A stretch of DNA of 64,000 nucleotides, from positions 1,488,001 to 1,552,000 of the forward strand of contig JBLDXI010000020.1 in the NCBI GenBank assembly GCA_047495785.1. Reading direction: 5' to 3'. The position numbers and the translations under genes were made by a program. The notes below the pieces were generated by a model that saw nothing but the letters and a program-made list of their open reading frames with translations, made no database searches and was not told the origin of the DNA. Numbering within the stretch: the first letter of the stretch is position 1; every line of letters begins with the position of its first letter. Positions 35,740 through 46,578 of this stretch are shown here, one piece after another. The DNA is from Lepidodermella squamata. Its lineage: Eukaryota > Gastrotricha.

Positions 35740-38581
35740 ATGGCTGAACCGAGAAATGCTGTCGACACGATGGAGTACAGCAACGACCAACTGGTCGAAG
35801 TTTCAGACGACGATGATGACGACGACGTCGGAATTCAGAGCGAATCTGTGTCCCGGGCTCAAATTAACACGACCATGGACGTCAGCAATAGCTTACCGGT
35901 TGCAGAGCGGTCAACAAATGATTCAAGCAGACCTCAATCTGCACGGCTTCAAATGTCGTTGGATGACGTTTTCGCCTTCCTACGAGCTAACAATATGTTG
36001 AGTGCCGAAGCAGCTCTGCGTCAGGAGGCTCAAAACTTGCGGACCGAAAACGGTGAAAAATCTAACGATGGATTCGGCGATCTGGGCGCTGATGTTAAAA
36101 CCGAAAATCAGATGTCGCTAGCCGACGTTGCCTCATCGTCATCCCTACCCGAGCTGTATAGACGATTAGTTCTCTTCGTTGATAAAACCGATTCAATTTA
36201 CACTGCCGAACTTTCGGCGGTTCTACCCGCGGCTTTCATGCACGTTTACATTCAGATTGTTAAGCAAATGCGAAAACAGGCGGTGGAAAAGGTTTATGAT
36301 ACGTATTCACCCCTCGTCCCGCAGTCTCTGCTATCGACAGCTGTTGCCGTGAAACGAGATCTCGCGATCCTTCGTCGGATAAGAAAGTTCGAAGATGTCA
36401 AGCTTCACCCAATATTTTCGAGCCTAGTTTCCAGCAAATACATTGTTGGCCTTAGTAGGTCGAGTTACGACGCTATGAAATCGTTGCTACTCGGACCTGG
36501 CATGGTCGATTTGCTGCGTTTACTAGCTGAGAATCTGTATTTCGACAATGAAGATCGAAAGCCGCGAACGGCGGAAGAGGTCCTGCAAAATTACGGCGCT
36601 CTTCTCGGCGAAGCTCGGTCGTCTTTGAATAAAACCAAGATGTTCATCGGTTTGCCGAAGGAACTAACCGCCGATTCGGTCGAAGAAGAAGCGGCTACTA
36701 CAGCGGCAGCCGCTGCGGCTGCAACAACAGCTGAGCCGGAGAAGCCAGAAAAAGGTGGTAAAGATGGCGAAAAGGCAGAAGGGTCGTCGAAGCGGAGTAA
36801 AAAGCGGAAAATCGCCGCGGCTGCCGCTGCGAACGCGAAAAAGGCTGACCCCCTTGGTGTGAGGAAGCTCAAGTTAGACCAAAATGCGCCTGAATACAAA
36901 CGCATTCCGTTGGCTCCGATATCGATCAGCGATAAATTGGAGCGAATTGCTGCTCAAAAGGAGTATAAGAAAGCGGTGAGAATCTCCGCTAACGCCCTGC
37001 CATCAATATGCTTCTATACCATTCTGAACAGTGACCTGACGTAAGTTTGAGCAAATTTTTCATGGAAATGTTCTTCAATGACGATAAATAGGGTCAGCTC
37101 AATTTCAATAAGCAACGATTCATCGTTTCTTGCGTGTGGTTTCACAACTGGTTGTATCAAAGTGTGGACATTGCAGAATCAGCGCCCTCTAAAACTCGTA
37201 AAACACCACCGCGAACTCGCGAAATTACCGACGGAACAAATCGACATGGAAATGTCCGATATGGAATCCGGCTCCGGTGGCACCACTGGCGATTTGATGC
37301 TAGCAGACGAGCTGATGGACCCTCATAGTGCGAGCGAGTCGAAACAGCTAACCGGGCACCATGGCGCCGTTCTTAGTCTCGATTTCAGTCCCAGCCGTCA
37401 TTGGCTGTTGACGGGAGGCCAAGATGGAGAAGTTCGGCTGTGGTCCCTACTACTCTGGCAATGCGTCACAGTTTTTCGAGGTCACACCATGCCTGTCACA
37501 TCGGTTTGCTTTTCGCCCCCGCCAGCTTTATACTTCGCATCAGGCGGATTCGATCGCACTGTTCGAATCTGGTCGACTGAATGGCCCCAAGCTGTTCGAA
37601 TTTGCACAGGTATGCTACAATGTGTCTGATATGTAACGCAAGCTAAGAAAATAGTGGGAAAATTGATTAAAAAAGTCCATGAGGTTTCCAATATCCTGAG
37701 AAATCGATTTAATCAGTTGAAATACCGAAAATTACCAAACCATCGGATTTATTCTGGTTATGTTCAGTGAAATCGTGAATGGGGATGCTCTCAGTAACTT
37801 AGATTCGGGGCAAAAACCGGAATTTTCATCTAAAAGTGAAAGTTCCCTAAATAGTTACCCACTGCATTTCAACCAGTTTCGAGTAATTAATTCCAAATTT
37901 TCTATGAAATAGGACATCAGGAAGACGTCACCTGTGTTGCCTTCCATCCTAATTGCAATTACGTGGCTTCTGGATCGTGCGATAGAACTGTTCGAATTTG
38001 GGATCTGTTGGACGGATCTTGCTGTCGAATGTTCACATCCCATAAGGTTGGTCCCTCATCTAACTTGAAAATTTTCGTTAAAAAAATGGAAAATTCAGGA
38101 TGTCGTGCAATGTGTCCAATTCTCACCGTGTGGCCAACTGCTGGCTAGCGGGGACCAATCAGGTGTCGTTTGTCTCTTTAAGCTATTAGCTACCTCAGCA
38201 GCTCTGTGTGCCACTCTTTCGATCGCCCCGCCAACCCCGACAGCTACCGTTCTAAACGCAGATGCCTCAATTTACAGTCTGGCATTCAGCCGAGATTCAA
38301 ATGCGTTAGCCGTCGGATCGGGCGGATGCTTCGTCGCTGTTTACATGATAGAACGCTTCCCTACTCAGCAGCAACAATCAGGTTCGACGGAGCCTGGTAA
38401 ACAACAGCAACAGCAGCAGCAACAAAGCGCTGCTTTAGCTGCCTCCCTCTCGTCAACAATCGCGTGTGCTCCAATCCGATTGGAGCCACTAACAACCGCT
38501 CGGACTAAATTAACCCCGGTTCATCTCGTTCATTTTACTCGACGTAATTTGCTACTAGCTGCTGGACCAATCGATCGCTGA
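35740..38581 (+). CDS. TAF5: TAF5, WD40 subunit of TFIID
   Basis: Four exons, 35740-37040, 37092-37609, 37913-38046 and 38099-38581, give 811 residues (human 800). A LisH motif lies at about 72-96 (MSLDDVFAFLRANNMLSAEAALRQE region). The TAF5-specific NTD2 domain lies at about 137-250 (YRRLVLFVDKTDSIYTAEL, VLPAAFMHVYIQIV). After an Ala/Glu/Lys-rich linker there are WD40 repeats (GHHGAVLSLDFSP, DGEVRLWSL, GHTMPVTSVCFSP, FDRTVRIWS, GSCDRTVRIWDL, VQCVQFSPCGQLLASGDQSG). TAF5 scaffolds TFIID and, in many animals, related forms serve SAGA. The LisH favours TAF5 over TAF5L. The start at 35740 is preceded by two very short upstream ORFs. A 303-bp third intron is longer than its neighbours. Confidence 0.93.
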
Positions 38582-38714
38582 GAGAGTGATGTCGAATTGC
38601 TCTGGTGTTGTGACACTTTTCACTTTGAATTTGCGTATTATACTAAAAATTTACCAGCGAAATCTCTTATTGATGCTGTCGTGATTCGATAAACAAGAAC
38701 GGCTCATTTTACGT

Positions 38715-38730
38715 GAATTTATTTTATTAG
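38715..38730 (+). promoter_or_regulatory. Putative (trans-)splice acceptor before DENR
   Basis: gaatttattttattag ends 23 nt before the DENR ATG and 149 nt after the TAF5 stop. Confidence 0.45.
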
Positions 38731-38753
38731 GTGATATATTTTATTGTTTGAAA

Positions 38754-39450
38754 ATGAGCGAAAGCGAAACGCCAGTTGAAGAAGTTGCGCAGAAGGAAAA
38801 TGTTGAGGCCCCAGCTGCCCCTGTCGACGACAGGTTTTTACCGCCATGCCCCGGCCCTGACCCGAACGTAACCTACCCGATCAACGTAGTTTACTGTGGT
38901 AGGTTATCAGAATAAAATGCATAAATTTCAATGACTTTCTTGTTTTGTTTTTTAAGGTGAATGCTCAATGCCTGTGGAGGTTTGCAATTACTCGCCTGAC
39001 CCTGCTAAATGCCGTGCTTGGCTCGAGAAGGAGTTGCCGACCTTGGCTGCTGAGATGAAACTGGCCGAAGACGCTGCTGGTGGTGCGAAATCGGGTGCTC
39101 AAAAGCGAGGTGGTAAGGGCGTAGCCCGCCCACCTGGATCGGGCGAGGACGGCAAGCCTGCTCCTACCCTCGAAGTCGCTCACTGCCCGCGAGGCAAGAA
39201 ATTCGACACCGTAGTCATAGGTTTTCCGTCTTTCGGTATTGCTGTAAAGGACGTATCGCGTCAATTTGCGTCGAAGTTCTCGTGCGGTGTCTCCGTTCAA
39301 CCGGTTCCTTTGTCTCTGGGCAGACACGCCGGTCAGGACATGTTGCTGATTCAAGCCGATGTCCTCGGAAAAATCAAGGCATTTATCTCCGAAACTTGGC
39401 CCAATATCCCGAAAACCGCGATTCAAGACATCGGTGTCGTCAAGCGATGA
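38754..39450 (+). CDS. DENR: DENR, translation re-initiation / ribosome recycling factor
   Basis: Two exons, 38754-38898 and 38957-39450, give 212 residues (human 198). The N-terminal zinc-binding block reads VTYPINVVYCGECSMPVEVC followed by KCRAWLEKELP, with cysteines at about 48, 51, 58 and 67 as in DENR. A GGKG-type linker leads to a C-terminal SUI1/eIF1-like domain (about 128-205) with FASKFSCGVSV and ending IQDIGVVKR. DENR works with MCTS1 to eject deacylated tRNA from 40S subunits and to restart translation after short uORFs. Relative to vertebrate DENR the SUI1 domain carries an extra segment (VPLSLGRHAGQD) in the loop after SCGVSV. The poly(A) signal is at 39545-39550. It is last in the five-gene run. 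Confidence 0.93.
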
Positions 39451-39544
39451 ATCTTTCGTCTTCGAGACCTGCTTGTCACGGAAATTATAGCTTTCAAATT
39501 ATACATCTTTGATGATAAAATAATGCGTTGTCATTCGAGGAGAA

Positions 39545-39550
39545 AATAAA
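39545..39550 (+). terminator. Poly(A) signal of DENR
   Basis: AATAAA 95 nt after the stop; the following sequence has no close downstream gene on this strand. Confidence 0.5.
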
Positions 39551-40041
39551 ATCTTTGGTAGCCGTCTCATTGAAAATGTTTTTTTTCATCGAAAAGCGTT
39601 TTGGTTTTATTGGCGAAGATAGTTGAATTGACAACGCGCTGAATTTAAGCAGGTAACTAAATTTTCATGTTTGATCGCAACGGTCAAAGCCAGACGAGTC
39701 TCGAGTAGAAATAAGGTTCGAACGGGAAAATGTTAGTTAACACATGAAACATAAAACATGAAACGGACCAGTCTGTAAAGAATGGATCATGATATTGAGA
39801 TGATATTGATATTGAGCAAATTATTATCAGTAATGTTGTTCATATTCGGCCGCTCATGGTCTCTCTCTTCGGGAATAAATGTAAAAATTTTCTCACACAT
39901 ATCCGATTCTAATTACGTTTTTCGGTGACAAATTCAACAGATGAATGAACATTTTTTGCTCATAACAAAATCTACATGGCAAACTGAGTGAAATCATACT
40001 TCCCCTGGTTGGAAAAAGCATTTCCAGGTGACATGGATTCA
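39551..40041. other. Intergenic, nothing recognised
   Basis: AT-rich sequence after DENR. I see no gene or repeat structure. Confidence 0.4.
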
Positions 40042-40425
40042 GGGGAACCTTTCAGAAAGGTCATAAAGATTAAGATTCAATTAATGTAAGGCTGACATGA
40101 AACTAAAATCGTCATCGTTTTTCACACAGGATTTATTCAACTAATGTTACCATTACAACTGAATCTTTAACTCTTTCATAAGGAAGATATCTGACTGCAT
40201 GTTCAAAGCTCGGAAAATTTTTCTAATCTAGAAAAATCTAGGGCGATTGAGATTTTCAGTGAAATCAGAACTATGCGCCAATGTGCCTAGTTTGGCACAA
40301 GATTGTCGATTTTCCGACTAGTTTCTTCATTTGCCTGAAAGATCAAAAATCCGATTTTTTGCTCGATTGAAAAAAGATTCGGCCTTGAAAACGTTGAGCT
40401 TCCCGACCTTTCTGAAAGGTTCCCC
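40042..40425. mobile_element. MITE-like element with 21-bp perfect terminal inverted repeats
   Basis: The left end is ggggaacctttcagaaaggt plus one c (40042-40062). The right end (40405-40425) is its exact reverse complement. Each terminus is itself a small hairpin (acctttc-a-gaaaggt). The 384-bp element has no open frame. Flanking sequences show no convincing target duplication. Confidence 0.6.
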
Positions 40426-40885
40426 ATACTTCTTCATCCCAGTTGCGAGCTTTTTAGCGACGCTAAAACGATAGTTCAAAGAGCGGCAAATCACGAAGCA
40501 GAAATGCCTACTGTAGTGCCTTAGGCATCTAAGCGCACTTTTCTTGCTTGCAGATCGAAGCTAGATCGATACGCGCGTTTAATTCTCCGTAGAGCAGAAG
40601 CTCTAAACAGTAGCCTGTCTAGTTTCTGTCTAGGAAGACGAAAATGTACTCAATTTTGCCCCATCAGTTCTGCCAACTACACATGTTTGAACTCAGCTAT
40701 GATCACATGATGCCAGCTGAAATAGCGCTTCGCTTTATCACGCGGAACAGGTGTTCAAGGTTTCCAGCTTAAGCGAGGGATAATATATTCCCCTAATATA
40801 TATCAGACGACGCATTGTCAAGGATCGCGACTTATATTCAAATTTTAATCGCAAGCAATTGATAATTTTCGTTTTCTTCTTGACA

Positions 40886-41183
40886 ATGGCTATTGGTAAG
40901 ATCATCATTTTCCTGGCAACTTACGGTTGCTATGATGGACTGCGCCCATGGATATGTCACATATCAACTGGTCGACGGCGCATGCAGGGACCCTGTCGGC
41001 TCGGCGTTTGTCCCGATGCTTACGAATGCATGTAACGAATTTTGCTGGTCAAAAAAATCCTGTGTCGCTTTCAGCTACAAGCCAAGCGCCACGCTTCCTG
41101 GAAAACTGTGGTGTGTAGCTTACCAAAACTGCAGCTACAAGTACCCGAAAATAGCGGGCGTAACGTTCTACAGGAAGCTTTAG
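40886..41183 (+). CDS. Possible small cysteine-rich secreted protein (start and frame uncertain)
   Basis: The frame ending at 41183 is open from 40893 and contains two ATGs at 40932/40935. It encodes about 80 residues with seven cysteines (MMDCAHGYVTYQLVDGACRD ... CNEFCWSKKSCVAFSY ... LWCVAYQNCSY), a pattern reminiscent of PAN/apple-like modules. No signal peptide precedes the ATG in that frame. The ATG at 40886 opens a different frame with a hydrophobic MAIGKIIIFLA start that ends soon after, so a one-base indel or an unseen splice could join a signal peptide to the cysteine-rich part. TATA-like sequence lies near 40795. I do not recognise the protein. Confidence 0.35.
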
Positions 41184-42409
41184 AGCCGCTACAAAATCCC
41201 AGACGGCACTCCACAGTATGGTGAGGGGAACCCAACTGTCTAAACTCCTAATAGCAATTATATCGCTTAATGCTTCAATAATATATTATATACTGCTGGC
41301 TAGGCGCTATACCCTTGGGAAACCATTTGACCACTTTACATGGGCGTGATTAATAAAAAAGTGTGTGCTTGTTGTGAAATTCTTTCGTTCAACGACCTCG
41401 CGGTATGAAATTGAGGCTCAGCCAAGCTTCAGCTTTGGGTGAAGTAGTTAAGGTTATGGCAAGATCGCGACGATTTGATATTAACGCATAATGCCATGAA
41501 CAGTTACTTGTATGCGAATCGGTAGGGTGGAGGTTTCTGCTGTTGAAGTTTTGTTCCTGCCATGGCTCAGTTTAGGCCCCGCGATTTTCGAAAAATCCAA
41601 AGGGGGACCCTTATGCCCCAAGGGGTTAAATATTCGGAGCTGTCCGGAACTACCCCAGTATTTGCCGAAATCAGTTGTTCAGAAATCAGAATTTCCAGCC
41701 GAATCAGTTACTCGTGAGTTACCTGAGCAGGAAAAGGTATATTTTTACTGGATAATGCAGTTTTTCAAGGCGCGTGTTTTGGTGAGATCACGTAATCAAC
41801 TTAATCAACTTAATTATTTTCTTGGGTAACAAATTAGGAAAAAGTTAAATAAATGGCTAAAATCACACATAATTATTTTCCCCAGGCCAACTGGTGAAAA
41901 ATAATTTAATCCGCAGCAAATTCCTACTCTTTTCCGCAGCAAATTTGTTTATTTTCTTCGTAGCATCTCCAATTTTTCTCCAAATATTAGGAATCGTACT
42001 TGTTCAAAGAGATGAGGATTAGGGCTGTCGAACAAGCCCTAAATCGTTCAAGATGACCAATTTGGGATATGATGGAAATTCGGAAGACATCTTACGTTTG
42101 TTTCACAAATCGCACTATTGGTTAAACTTCAAGAGGGATCGCTCGGCAAAATTAGAACAAAACGATAGCCCTCGAATCACGCTATCAACTGGCATCGAGA
42201 ATAACTTCTCATCAATCGTAGCCTGGTGTCCATGATTGAATAAAAAAAATTGCTGCGGAAAAGAGCATGAATTTGCTGCGGAAAGAAGTACCGTCCCAAC
42301 TGGTGCTTTCGAATTAGGCATACTTAAGGCAAAACAGCTAAAAAGTACCTTGCTTGCTATAGACAATCATCCGCTAAAAAACTGATAAAATAGCTTGCAT
42401 TCTTTCTTT
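41184..42409. other. Intergenic repeat-bearing region
   Basis: No supported gene. Contains the diverged repeat at about 41570-41640 related (inverted) to 9470-9570, and the inverted-repeat element at 41911-42281. Confidence 0.4.
41911..42281. repeat. Inverted repeat pair with internal direct repeats (foldback-like)
   Basis: Arms at 41911-41945 and 42249-42281 are reverse complements over about 34 nt with two or three mismatches. Each arm contains the unit ccgcagcaaatt twice. The 300-bp interior holds a 60-codon open frame (42053-42235) with no recognised content. Probably a non-autonomous mobile element. Confidence 0.5.
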
Positions 42410-43127
42410 TTATTGGAGCATGCCAGTATTATCAAGAATATCAGCTTTCTTGCGTTCAGCAATGTATGCGATAAAAGTATTCCAAGGTATGGCTACAAGG
42501 TTGACGAAAATTATCTGGTAGTTCATCGGAACAAATGCAAAATTGATCATTTGCACAGCGGGCCAAATAGTCCAGTTGAGGAACAACACACGTTTGTAAT
42601 CGCGCGATAGGGTGTCTTTTACTTCTGCCCAGCTATCACCGGCTGTCAGTCGCAGAACTGTCAGGCCCTAATAAATAAATAAAATTCAGTTGAAGTTAAT
42701 TTTTTGCAAAAGCCTTACCGAAGCAACGAAAGGCGGCGTGAAGACAAGCTGGTCAAGAAGAACTTTTTTCAGAGCAAAGTATCTGCTGCCCGGCCTTGCC
42801 ATTTTGTTCAAAACGATATACCATGTTCTGACGAGCGGGGCGCCGAAAAACGCGCCGACGCAAAAGTAGCGGAAACTTTCGGTCGCGCGAAATTTTTCAC
42901 GACGCAGAACGCAAACTTGACAAATGGCGTCACCAATTACACCCAAGACACCTACAAAAATAGAAAAATAGCAACAGTAAGAAAAAAAACTCGGCGCACA
43001 TAATTGATAGACGCTTTTTGATGAATTTGAATGTAGGTTATATTTCGTAATTACCGGCGCTGATGCACTGAGTTACCATTGGACGCCTCTGCATAGCAGA
43101 AGCGTAAGCCTTGACCAAACTCCTCAT
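42410..43127 (-). CDS. MPV17-family mitochondrial inner-membrane protein, copy A
   Basis: Exons 43127-43055, 42951-42719 and 42667-42410 give 187 residues (human MPV17 176). Family hallmarks: an N-terminal RRPMVTQCISAG then GVIGDAICQ, a FVGAFFGAPLVRTWYIVL membrane segment, KKVLLDQLVFTP, and the C-terminal WPAVQMINFAFVPMNYQIIF with WNTFIAYIAE. MPV17 is a non-selective channel of the inner membrane needed for mtDNA maintenance; relatives include PXMP2 and MPV17L2. I cannot say which member this is. A clear acceptor (ccgttgttgtag) ends 10 nt before the ATG. The stop TAA lies within AATAAA. Copy B lies upstream on the same strand. Confidence 0.88.
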
Positions 43128-44162
43128 AATAACGCGCTACAACAACGGAAAATGTGACAACAATTGTAATAAATTGTAATAACTCATCAATATATTATCA
43201 ATTTCTTAAACTAAAAGCATGCTATGCTAGAATTAAAATTTTCGCATCGACAACAAAAAGCACTTTTTAAGCACTGCAAGCAGTGTAATACAATCGAAAG
43301 AGATGTTGCGCAACAAACCCTAGAACGATGCCGATTAGATCAATTATAAACCAACACAATGAACGAAAGCTAATAACTATTATGCGGTAGTCGAATGACT
43401 AGGCCGAGGGTACCGTCAACTGGGGTGACTTTACCCAGTGGGGTGACTTCGCCGTACCAAAAATCAAAGATGGTAAGGTAAATACCCCGCGAGTGGTACC
43501 TTGGCAATAACAAAAAATGATGGCAGGTGCACCAAATTTAAATATTACTGTTGATCTCATGACTTAACTTTGTGTGCAGTAGGTAACTAACCTTGAAGTT
43601 ATAATTAACTTGGTCTTTTACATCTGTTACGCTGAAAACATCATTTCTCGAAAATCTTATTCTTTTAACATCGATCGGTAGCATTGTTTAGCAGATTTTA
43701 CGACCAGAGGCTTTGAGAATCAATATCTTGTAACTCTGGGATCTTAAGAAACGCCGGATTTTGCAATGAATTCTCCTCTATTATGGCCTTCTATTGCCTC
43801 TTCAAATGACTGGATAGAGCCGAAATCGCTGGATGGGTCTCGTATTAATGAAAATTCCAAAATTCACGGTGATAAGGTCAGGGCGCAATGCTACGGCAGC
43901 CTGCAACTGCGTCCATATAATACTTCGTATACGTCTCACTTGTTTCTGTGATAGTCAACCAATTATATTTGTCCGTTTATTTCAGTGACCTCATCGTCAT
44001 TGATATTAATAGGAAACAAAAATAGAAGATTGCGTGAATTGCTCTGGGGAGCATTTGCAAATTTTAATGATAAAATTGAAAATCAATTTCTACAAAATCG
44101 CTATTTTTCATTGCAATAAATTGTGTGCACAATAATTCTATATCATAACGGATTTGATCGTT
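43128..44162. other. Intergenic between the two MPV17-family genes
   Basis: Contains the truncated MITE relative at 43410-43499 and, otherwise, AT-rich sequence without recognised features. Confidence 0.4.
43410..43499 (+). mobile_element. Truncated copy of the 9842-10157 MITE family
   Basis: Reads TA-ccgtcaactggggtgactt, then agtggggtgacttcgccgta, then the same ccaaaaatcaaagatggtaa and ataccccgcgagtgg stretch as the left half of the copy at 9842. Only one terminal inverted repeat is present. Confidence 0.65.
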
Positions 44163-44811
44163 TTATTCCGCTGAGTGGCTGGTAGATTTCTGCTCTGCCA
44201 CATAAGCTACATATGTGTTCCACGCTAGAGCGACTGAATTGACCACGATGACTTGGTAGTTAATTGGTACAAAATAAAAATTGATGAGCTGCACAGCAGG
44301 CCAGACTTTCCAGCCGGTGAATAGCAATTTCAGGTAATCTCGCTTCAAAGATTCCGCAACTGTTTGTAAATTATTTCCATCGAGTACTCTGAAATAAAAA
44401 ACATCATTGGTCAACACCTTCTTTTTGAAAGTGTATAAATTACCTGAGTATCGATAAAATGGACGCGGAGAACACGGGAGAAAACACTAATTGATCGTAC
44501 AACATTTTTTTCACTGCGAAATACTTCCGACTGGATGGGACCAATTTATCAAGCTTTATATACCAGGTCCGAAGAACAGGCGCAACAAACAAGGATCCAA
44601 CGCAAAAGTAACGCAGGCATTCTTTTTTATCAAAATTTTCTTTTTTCAGGATGACAACCTGGGCTATCGTATCTCCGAGAGCCATCAGACACCCTGGCAG
44701 AAAAACACACATAAAACACAAAATACCATGCACAATAAAAATTTTACCCGATGTGCCGCACTGAGTGAGCAGAGGATATTTATTCATTAAGTTGCGGTAC
44801 AGTCGAAACAT
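44163..44811 (-). CDS. MPV17-family mitochondrial inner-membrane protein, copy B
   Basis: Exons 44811-44748, 44693-44444 and 44388-44163 give 179 residues. It aligns along its length with copy A and keeps the same two intron positions: CGTSG|CLMALGDTIAQ for the first, and the second before LDGNNLQTVAES. Conserved blocks include RYFCVGSLFVAPVLRTWYIKL, KKMLYDQLVFSP and WPAVQLINFYFVPINYQVIVV. I chose the ATG at 44811 because it gives the same N-terminal length as copy A and follows an acceptor (gtgttgaaatttag) by 23 nt. An in-frame ATG further upstream would add 32 unlikely residues. The TAA stop is inside AATAAA (44162-44167). Confidence 0.87.
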
Positions 44812-46578
44812 ATTTTCAACGTTTTTGTCAACACTAAATTTCAACACAATGAAACCATGATTAACGACATTGGATAATGTTAGATGTGCTTCCATGAGAT
44901 ACTTCATTAGTAGGGCTTAAGTGGAAAACATGAATAAGATGTGCTACGGTAATACATCGAATTATAGTTTATGAAACAACAAGGAAATTCAGGTTCGTGG
45001 GACGAGAATTGTGTAAAACATTGACGGAATTAGATCCGTAATTCTTGGCCTATGAACTTTCTATGAATGTTTCAAGACTAAACAGAACCTATACTTGAGA
45101 ACATCGCATCAATATATTATGGCACGCTCTTAATACACATCGATAAGTGAAGTTTTTCATAACTTCCGCTCCTATTTTTTTGTTAGGCTTTAACCGTTCA
45201 AATACAATGCTATCTAAATCGATGACAATCGATGAGGCTACACTTTTGAAATGACTAAACTTAATGCGAGACCTTATACCTAATGCGAGAAAATAGCGCC
45301 AAGCTTCGCTTATGCGCACTTGAAAATCGCTAAAATCATGTTCAAGCACCCGAAAATCATTACAATCAAGCTTACATGAAAGCAACGGACACCAGAAGAA
45401 CCCTTGACATAGGACATGCCGCACATCCATGGGCATTTTTTCAACTAATTTAATACCTTTGGAGGTTTCATTTTCATTTCGACTTTATTGTCAAACGGTG
45501 CGCTTAATTTTATTTTATCAAGACTGAGCAGTTATCTGCAATCAGATACCAACCATATAATGCATCATTTACAGCACAAGTAGCAACCTGAAGGGTTCCA
45601 GCAGTTTTTTCCCGCACACTCATATCCAAGACTTCATTGCCTTAATTAGGCAGAATCCTGCTCGATAGTCTAACCCACAACTCGTTGGCTGACCAATTTT
45701 AAAATTTTCTAATTTTATGAGCTCATGATTATTATAGCGATCGATAAAAGAAGTGATAGCTGACCTCCGACCTCACACAGGCAGAGCAGGCTGATAACTG
45801 CTAAGGTAAGAAACAGTCTGCCCTTTCTGTGGAGAACCTTTTGCGGGCAAACTCCGGTCTAGGTGTCTCATGCCTTACCTTGTACATGCCTTACCCTACA
45901 CCCAGGTAAAAAACGCCTCGAAAGAAGAAAAAATTATATGCTTTTTTGCCCGCCAAAACAAGTCACGTGCTGTTTTGACCCATGCTAAACTTTGTATTCA
46001 AGAAACTATTTTTAATTTATATGCCGGTTATTTTCATTATTTTCATTTTTATTTGTCGCAGGTTTTTTTTGAGGTCTTCTTCGCCCATCAGATCCGGGGC
46101 GTAAAACCCCATGGCAAGAACATGAATCACCCATCTCAAGTTTTAGGTCTCACCTATGCCATCTGGTTTGATCTGATCTCTGTGTAGGTGTGGGATGCGT
46201 TCTTAAAGGTTACTCTTGAATTTTCGTAGGACACAAAAACTTGAAATCCTCCGAAAATTCGCAGAAAATTGCTAAAACCTGCTAATGCGAAGATGAAGGA
46301 TGAAGTTTAAGGCGGAAACTTTGGAAGCAGAAAGCAGGATAAATATCGGCATTCATGAACTATGTATTGTTGATCTTAAGAGAAAAATAGGAAAGCCCTA
46401 AATCCTAAATATTAGGATGAGTTGGCGACCCACGCAACCGCGACGCTTTCTAACATATGTCTCTCATCAGGGATCGCTTATCCTGAATTGGGTGTAAGGC
46501 GTTGTGCAAGTTTTCTTACTATGAACTATGAAGTACCATCAATTTTCCATTTATTTATATAGCATATAATAATAAAAT
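44812..46578. promoter_or_regulatory. Divergent intergenic region between MPV17 copy B and UPF1
   Basis: Both promoters should lie here. No coding feature or clear repeat was recognised. It ends on the UPF1 side in the acceptor-like ccatttatttatatag (46561), 17 nt before the ATG. Confidence 0.4.

Noticed and set aside
45089-45436. 115-codon minus-strand frame between MPV17 copy B and UPF1
   Set aside because: No recognised domain, no splice or acceptor context; treated as chance.
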